DNA from: Arion vulgaris | Taxonomy: Eukaryota; Mollusca; Gastropoda; Stylommatophora; Arionidae | Direction of reading: 5' to 3' | DNA: 64,000 nt | Assembly: GCA_020796225.1 (NCBI GenBank) | Contig: CM036767.1 | Span: 13,234,927-13,298,926, forward strand | Shown here: positions 41,401 to 50,400 of the stretch, in pieces | Position numbering within the stretch: position 1 is the first letter of the stretch | Layout: each line of letters starts with the position of its first letter | Made by a program: the position numbers and the translations under genes | The notes under the pieces: generated by a model | Database searches by the model: none | Seen by the model: the letters and a program-made list of their open reading frames with translations, nothing else | What the model was told of the DNA's origin: nothing

Positions 41401-44400
41401 ACTTTAAATTGTATGAACTGAATATATTGACTTGAATGTTCTTTCCATCACTATCAGGAGCCGTGCCGGCTTCCGTAGCCGATCATAGATCTCTACAAAT
41501 CTCTATCCTTGGTGTTTGTTATAGCTTCAGATGTTGACGCTCTTCCCATGCCATGAAGTCAGGCTGTCCAAAATGTTCACTCTCTGTCTTCCTTTGTCTC
41601 GCCTCCCCTTCGATTTTACCGGTTGTCACAATCTGTTCTAAACCTCCCTTCTCAAAGTTCTTGTGTGAATTATATGACACTGAATATGTTGACTTGAATG
41701 TTCTTGTGCAGACTTTGACGACGAGCTAAACATCACCTCCAAGGAGAAAGCTCTGATTAAGAAACTGATAGACCGGTACCATCGGCAGGGCAAAGAAGGA
41801 CGACCAGTAGTCAACACATCAGACGCTGTCAGAGTGGAGTTTGGTCTCTCATTAATACAAATCCTGGATGTTGACGTCAAAAATCAAGTTCTGAAAACAA
41901 ACGTTTGGTATGAGTATGTAAGTATATATTAGAATATCACAGTGGCGGCTCGTCATCCTTTTTGTTGGTGGGGCCCGATACAAATTTTCAGAAAAATCAT
42001 GGTTTTGGGTTAGGTTATATTTTAATTTATTAATAATAAATACACGTTATACATTATTTTTTTGGAGGCCCGGCCCCACTGTCCCTTAATGACGAGCCGC
42101 CACTGGAATATCATATATGTAAATTTATGTCAACTGAATCTAGGAGGTCTCGGTGGCGTAGGGATTAGATGTTCGCCTCTTGCCTCAAAGGTACTCGGTA
42201 ATTACATCGCTGTAGATTACTGTGAGGTAATTCTTAACAAATAAATCTATCCAGAAAGAATTAAGAATTCCTAAAATTCAAAGACATTCTTAATTTATTA
42301 TTATTATTATTATTCACCTTTCAACTCCCAACGAAGCACAGATCTTCAACAAACTTCTTCCAGCTCTTCCTCTCTCTCGCCATCCCTTCCAATTCTTTCC
42401 ATGTTTTATCTATCCTTTTAATATCAGCATCCAGCTCTCTTCTCTATGCCTGTCTAGGCCTTCCCCCACTCCTCTTTTCATGTGGGTTCCAAAATAGTGC
42501 CTGTCTTGCAATGCTTCCGGTCGGTCTTCTCAATGTATGTCCTATCCATCGCCAGCGTCTCTTCCTGAGCTCTTTCTCCACTGGTATCTGCTTAGTTCTT
42601 TCTCTGAGTTCTCATTGTAATCTTATCATACAATCTCAGTCCCTCTATTCTACGTAAACATACATTTAGTAAGGTCTGCAGTTTTCTGATGGTTTCTTTT
42701 GTTGTCTTCCATGTTTCTGAGACATAGAACAGCACTGACTTCACATTTGATTGAAAGATTCTCAGCTTTGTGTTTATTTTGGTCTCCTTTGACTTCCATA
42801 TCTTACGCAATGCAATAAAGTATTATTATTGACAAAATAAGTGGCTGTGGTAAAACTGATATCGAAATTTAAAAAAAAACAACTATGTTTTAGTTAATTG
42901 CATATCCTTTACAGAACTTTGCGACTCAACTTCAGATTTTAAACGCTGTTTGTGATTGTTCTAGGCATTATTACGTTCAGTAGTTTGCCATTGCTTTCTG
43001 AATGGGTGGTGCCATCGTCCTTTTGATAAAATCCACGCGAAACAATTTGCAACCAAACTGTCCGCATCGTGATTCGAACTCAGAACGTCGGGGTTAATAG
43101 ACCGAGTCACTATCTGTAAGCCACAGGCGCCACCACAAAACTACGTACGACCAGAATTGATGTTCGTATTCAAGAATACTATTTTGAAAAAACAAATACT
43201 GAACGAAAAATAATCGCTTCTCGGCCTTTTGGCTAAGATCCAAAGTGTAGTATCTGTTCTTACAGTGCTAGTACCTACTTGATCGAGACCAAAGGGTGGG
43301 AGCTTTCACTTAAACACCATATGGCTAAATACTACCCCTTTACAAAACTTTAAGAGCTCTCGATCGAAGAATTGATGACGCTAGGAGTTCACGCTCATTA
43401 GTACTGGGTCCAACCAGTGCGGCACGTCCAGAGCGGGTTCTATAAATAAAAAAGAAAGAAAATGATAATGAAGGGAATGTTACTAAAACAAACAAATCGA
43501 TGTCAACATTTAGATACCCTGATAACATCAGATGGAAATTGTAGCGTAGAGATGAGAAATCAAATTGACCAGGGGAAAGGCTTTCTTTCTTTCTCGAATC
43601 ATGTATGCCTCACAGCGTCAGGTCAAGAAGAGATTTCTAAAACGGGCCCTTGTATGCGCTTCGTAGATAGTATCTTTCGTCGCCTCTGTTATCTCTGGGG
43701 TCTATCTTTTGCGTGGCCGGCCTTATGCTTTGTACCCATTGTATCGGAGTAGCATTGCTCTTTGAGGTGCACTGTCTGATGGTAATCTTCTTACGTGGCC
43801 GAACCATTTAATTTGTTGTTTCTTGATGAAGTCTAGTACTGATGTTGTACCCACTTTTTCCTGATGTCTTCATTTCTCAACCGGTCTCTTCTTGTTTCAC
43901 CCAGCATTCTGCGTAGACACTTCATCTCTGTCGTGACTAATTTTCTTCTATCATGTGTTGTCATTTTCCAGGTTTGGCACTGGTAACATAATGTGGGGAG
44001 AAATATTGTGTTGAACATTGCTCTTTTTGTGTTCATGGTGACGTGTTTGCATCTTAAAATTGGCGCAATTTGTCCTATCATTTGTTTTGCTTTGTTGCAT
44101 CTGTGTTGAATTTCATTAGTTATTCTTCTGTATTAGGTATTCAGGGAATGGCTACATTCTGTAAAATGAAAGACATGCTATGGAACATATTCTTGTCTTT
44201 TGAGGCGAGAGAAAGAGTTCTTCGGTGTTAATACGTCCAAAGTTAACATATGGAAGTAACGTTTTGACTTCTTCTTCTTTGAAAGCTCTATATCGACCCA
44301 TTGTTACCCACTCTGTGTGATTTGTATGGGATCTGAGCCTAAGAGCGATTGTACGGTGTGACAGTTATGAGCCTACAAGTAGACCAGCACATCCGATTTC

Positions 44401-47400
44401 TGCGATGCTTTTTATTTACTAAGGTAGATTCTCTAGGTCCTACATCAGTCACCTCTTACGACATACCTTGTAGGTTGCAGTGGTACTATTCCTTGCTTCC
44501 CTTGGCACCAAATGGGCGTATTTATTGACAATAAACAAACAGGGGAAAGAAAATAAGGAGACCGAAAGATGTGATTTTACAGAAGAATGTTAAGAATTTA
44601 ATGGAATGCTTGACTAATATAGATGTACTGAAAGAGGGTAAGTGACTACGCAGAATGCTGGGAGTAACAAAAAGAGACCGGTTTAGAAGTAAAGACATCA
44701 GGAAAACATTGGTACAACATCAGTACTGAGCTTCATCAAGAAACAACAAATTCAAGGGTTCAGTCACATAAATAGATTACCAACAGACAGTGCACCTCAA
44801 AGAGCAATGTTACTCTGATACAGTAGATACAAGACACAAGGATGTCCAAGCAAAAGATGAACCACAGAGTTTACAGAGGTGACGAAAAGCACCGTTTATG
44901 AAGCGCACACAAAAGCTTGTTCTATAAGTCTCTTCTTATCCTGACGTTGTGAAGCAAACCAGGATTACAGAAAAACCTGGCCAGCAATGGCGGAATGCGG
45001 GAGGGCTATTCAGAGTCAGAACTGTTTGATTCTGAACACGACTTTGCTAGCGCATTTCCGACATGTTTGGTCGGGTATTTTCCGGTTTCGTTTGACGAGC
45101 TACTGAGTTAGTGCTTGAGCAACGCTGTGAGCTATGGATGTTACATGGAATGCTTTTGCTGTGTCAACCGTGCGTTTGTTGTGTGTTAGTGTGTATTCAG
45201 AAAATGGCGGACAGCGGTTATGACGAACAAGTTCAATCTGCCGTATGCAGTTATATTGCGGGTGCAGAAAGCTGGATTTTGTCATGATTGATGTTCCCTT
45301 CGACAAGAATTGCAATTCAAGTGATGAACAGTTTTGTGTTGCTACATTAGCGACGGCCATATGCATTTTATGCGGAGCAGGTGCTTTTGTGGCGGTACGC
45401 GGCTGTTTCATTCTGGAATTAGTTCACACAGGAAACATTTCACAGTTGTTAGAATTTCGTGTGATTTTCATTGGCACAGGAACAGAGCAATTATGGGGTG
45501 ACCCGTTGCAGTAAAGTTGGAACCGTACTTATGAACAATGAACTATGAACCAGGATTACAAAAATAAAAATAAAAAGAGTGAATGACTGAAGTGGAACCT
45601 TCTTGCTAAATTGAGAATGAAGAAATGATAAGTGAAACCTTCTTGCTAACATTGGAATGAAGAAATGATATTTTTTATTTTGTGTGTAATGCGAAGACAA
45701 AAGTTAGAACATATTACAACAACGGAAAACAATTAGTGGGAAAGAGAGGTAGTGAACGACAGAGAGAAAGAAAGAGAGAGAGATAGAGGGAAGATATAGA
45801 ACAGTCTAACATCATGACAGAGAAGATCGTTCACAGCGGAGTTGGTTGTCAACGCTGAGAATAGAGTTATGGAGATTCCTAATCGTCAACGACAACCTGA
45901 AAGGAACCTGATGATGGTGATAATTATTGCAATGATGATGCTGACGACGACAATGATTGTGATGATAATGACATTGATGATGGTCATGATGATTATGATG
46001 TTAATAATGTTAATAATGTTAATGATGATAATGACGACAATAAAGACGATGTTAAGGATGATGATGATGTTGATGATGAGAATGATGATAATGACAATGA
46101 TGATGATCATGCGGATGATTAAGTTAAGGATGATGATAATTACGATGAAGATTATGATGTACAAATGAGATTAAGCACACAAAAAACACCCCATAAAATC
46201 AACAGCAAAAAAGACAAATTTGTTGACAATTATACCTGAAAGAGGGGGGGTACTCTGCTCTGTTCTAAATTTGTAAACACATGTATAATTTGTTAGCTTT
46301 CTTTGACACACTACATGCAGACTTGGCAGATGTTCTGCTCAAGTGGACCAGTCACAGTATGAGAACATACGGGTGTTCATACGCAGACAAGATTTGGATG
46401 CGGATATTCTTCTATAACTTGTGAGTATCTGGCATGTTTGTGTTGTTTTCTAGACTGTACACCATTAGGCTTAGGTCAACAGCAAATGCACACATTGAGC
46501 TTAGGGCAGCAACTAATGTATACATTGAAGCTTAGGACAACAACTAATGTACACATTGAAGCTTAGGACAACAACTAATGTACAGATTGAAGCTTAGGAC
46601 AACAACTAATGTACACATTGAAGCTTAGAGCAACAACTAGTGCACACTATTGGAGCTTAGGACATCAAGAAATGAACACCATTGACGTTTAGGACAGCAA
46701 GAAATGCACACCATTGACGCTTAGAGCAACCAAAAATGCACACTATTGGTGCTAATATCAGCAGCAAATGAACAGTATATGTGTATGCTTGTGTATGTGT
46801 ATGCTTGTGTATATGTGAATGCGTGTGTGTATGTGTATGCTTGTGTATATGTGAATGCGTGTGTATATGCGTATTCTTGTGTATGTGTGTACTTGTCCAT
46901 ATGTATATGCGTGTGTATCTCAGTGTGCTTGGTTTGCTCACTCAAACTATCTGCTCTAATATTCATAACATCCTGACATGCATCACCAAATATTATTTGC
47001 TAATCAATCACATTATCACGCCTCGATTGACCCCCCTTCTTCAAACCGGAAATGATCAAGTATGAATAACTATTTCATCTCTAGCTAGCAGAACTGGCTT
47101 CCTAAAATCAAGACAAAAATTCACTGGCACACTGCTCAGCAGGGAAATGCCATTGATGTTCAATTCTATTACTCCCGGTCCCACGAGTCCGTCGTCTCTG
47201 TTCAATAGCCTTTATGTCCATCTCTCTTGTTCAACACAGAAGTAAAAAAAAATTGTGTACAGATAACTCTGACAAGTGTGCCCTTTCTCCCTCCCCCCTT
47301 AATTCCCAACCATGGAAAATGACTTTGAAAAACCAGTTTTATGTAAATCTTCTTCTTCTTCGAACGCTCCATATCAACCACTTGTTAAATCACTCTTTGT

Positions 47401-50400
47401 GATTTGTATGTGATCTGAGTATAAGAGCAATTGTACGTGTGTGCCAGTTATGCGCCTACACGTAGGACATGCCATCCGATTTCTGCAACGCTTTTTATAT
47501 GCTAGGAAGCTTCCTGGGCCCCTACCTTGGTCGTCTCTTACGACATGCCTTGTAGGTCACAGGGTTACTAGTCTTTGCTCCCCTGCGAGCTCCGTAAATA
47601 CACGGGTGGTGTGATAACTTTCAGATACTATCAAATACAATCAAATAACATTAGATACTAGTCAGATACCAACCAGAAGATATCTGACATTGTTATATCA
47701 TAACATAAACTTCTATGTAGAGCGTCTATGCTGATTGATTGATTGATTGATTGATAGGACCATCATCATTGCACTTTGGTGAGTAACCATCTGTGCTCCG
47801 ATCTCTTTCTTACACAGTAATATCTCAGCTGCAGTGCATGAGCTCCGTAGCACCAGCGAGGGTTCCCGATGTAATTTTGAAGATGGTGAAGATATTTTTA
47901 TAGGAACTTTTATTCTTAATCTTTTCTAATGAATTTTGCCCGGGCAGCGGTTTTCCAGCCTGCTCTTCTCGATGTTGAACTACTAATTGTTCTTTTACAT
48001 GCTCAAATTGAACAGGGGACCTACGTTTTATCGTCCGTCTTCCATAGGACTAGGAACTCGATCTCACCTACACTGAGCGTCTGTACGTTATGGCAAAAAG
48101 GGGAAGGGGTGCCCCACTCACCCGGGTGCCCCAGGAAAATGTTGTTGATGTTGTTTTATGCAATACATAAACAATAGTATGCCACTTTGGTTTAGTCACT
48201 GACAAGAAATACAAAACTTGAAAAACATTGCTCATTCAAATCATATTTTTTTTTTCTCTGTATCATCATCTTTCATCATCAAATAGCTTGTCTTGAGCAG
48301 AACTTTGCCACCCCAACAGTCCTCGGAATTTCTCTCTCTCATAGGTCAGATGTCCTGCTCTGCAGCCGTCATGTTCAAACCATCAGTTACATCCTGAATC
48401 CATCTTCTCCGTAGTCTTCCTCTCTTCTATTTGCCGGTATACCTCCTTCCATGATGATCTTCTCCAGCCCTTCATGTCTTTTTATTTTCCAAAATATCTT
48501 AATTTTCTCTTTCTTTTTGTAGCATCAGCAAGTTTTCTTTGATTTTGAGTTCTTTCTGGATAGATCTATTTGTTCTCTTCTCTGTCCAAGATATACGAAA
48601 GACTCTTATGTTTTTCCACTGCTTTATTAAATGTCCATGCTTCACACCCATAGTTGCCACTGGGAATATGCATGCTCATAGTATTCTGATCTTTGTTGTC
48701 TTATCAGTTCCGTTCCGCATTGTTTAAAATTGTTTAATTTTTTGTAAAACCATGTTTGTTCTTCTCTTAATTTCCTTCATCCCATCTTCATCTGTTGTTA
48801 GCAGTGAACCAAGATATTCAAAACTGTTCACATTTTCTACTTTCTCTCCGTTGATATAAATATCTTTTGTCATGTTTGTTTTATCTGTTGTCATTTTTTA
48901 AATGACTAAAATACGAATAGCTAATTAAATAAATGTGAAATTAAAATAAAAAGAAATTCAATATTCGTGATAAATATCACAATGTCACTTTCTGAAAATG
49001 ATTTATTATTATTGTCATAAATGAATGTGATCATTTTTTTGCGCAAAGGGCAGGCAATAAGAATCTTTATTTACGTTTATTCTGAAAAGTTATCGCCGTT
49101 GCCATCTTCCAAACAAATTGATGAATTATTTTAAGAAACTCGGTCAAAATGGCGTTCTCTCACGTTTAAATAGCACACCCAGTTCTCTTGGATTAATTCC
49201 ATCTATGTGTTACGTTGCAGAGTTTTTTTACAATGTGACACGGCAATTATCAGGGTTCCTAAATCGTCGTTTTCTGCGGGTAGTTATCCTCCTCCAGAGA
49301 GAACGATCTTTAAACTAGAAGGGCGCCCGCCTGCCAGGTGTTCGTAGCGTGTTGGACTGCGGGCGAGTAGCCCTCTGTGTGTGTGCGGGTTCAATTCCGC
49401 GGGCTGGTAGAAAAGTCACAGGTTCCCCGGATTCACGGTGTTCGTGACACGCAAGGGTTACGATGTCCATGGCATCGAGCCGACGAGCGGAAAGCTCAAG
49501 TGCTTCTGGATCGGAAAAAAAACCCCCAAAAACAAACAAACTAGAAGGGCCTTTCCAGGGTTGATAAAAAGTCTGATCATTAACGAGAGAAGGATATCAG
49601 TAGAGAGAGAGAGAGAGAGAAGAGAGAGAAGAGAAGAGAAAGAAGAGAGAGAAGAGAAAGAGAGAGAATGCAATTATGGAGACAGGCAGAGGCTGAGTGG
49701 TAAAAAGAAAGTATGCGTGCGTGCGTGTGATTTCATCTTCCTGTCCAGTCAAGTTCCGTGACCCGAAAGCACAGAGAAGCATTTTGGGTCATATCTTGCT
49801 CGTTAATTTTCCGGTCAGTGACAAATGCTTACAAACATGCTGTTCTTGTTGCTGTGTCCGTTCCCTGAGGCCTTGTCGGTTTGTCTTTTTTTTTTTTTTT
49901 TAAACTGTGCCAGATAATTAAGTTTATAATTTGGGACGCTTCTCCTTCTTCTTCGTTTGCTGTAGAATAAACACTTGTTAACGACTATTTATCATTAGTT
50001 TATGAGTTAATCCAAACAGTATCTGTGTGTGGTCAATAACAGCAGCTAATGAACGGAAAATCATAACGACAGAGATGAGGTGTCTTAGTAGAGCTGCAGG
50101 GATGACGATAAGAGACAAAATTAGAAATGAAGAAATCAGAAGAAGACGACGTGAAACCAGTCATGCAATTCATAAAAGAACAACAGATTAAACTGTTTGG
50201 ACACCTGACCAGAATGCCCTGGTATCGTCTACCACAGAGAGCCACACAGAAAAGTATAACGAGTACAGATCAAGAGGAAGACCACGCAAAAGATGGAGTG
50301 ACAACATCAATAACGGCCTTAAGAAAATGAATAACAGCTTATAAGGTGCCTTAGAACAAACACACACAAGATCACTACATTTATCCCCAACACTTCTAAA

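Noticed and set aside
43213..43262. Functional U2 snRNA gene
   Set aside because: The Sm site and 3' stem-loops are missing, one base is inserted in the conserved 5' part, and an A-rich tail follows.
45245..45514. An 89-codon frame in family Y as a real protein
   Set aside because: Copies A and C lose the frame in the second half, and the start overlaps the better-conserved 27-codon ORF in another phase.
45842..46168. A Met/Ile-rich 108-codon frame
   Set aside because: Translation of a GAT/AAT trinucleotide tract.
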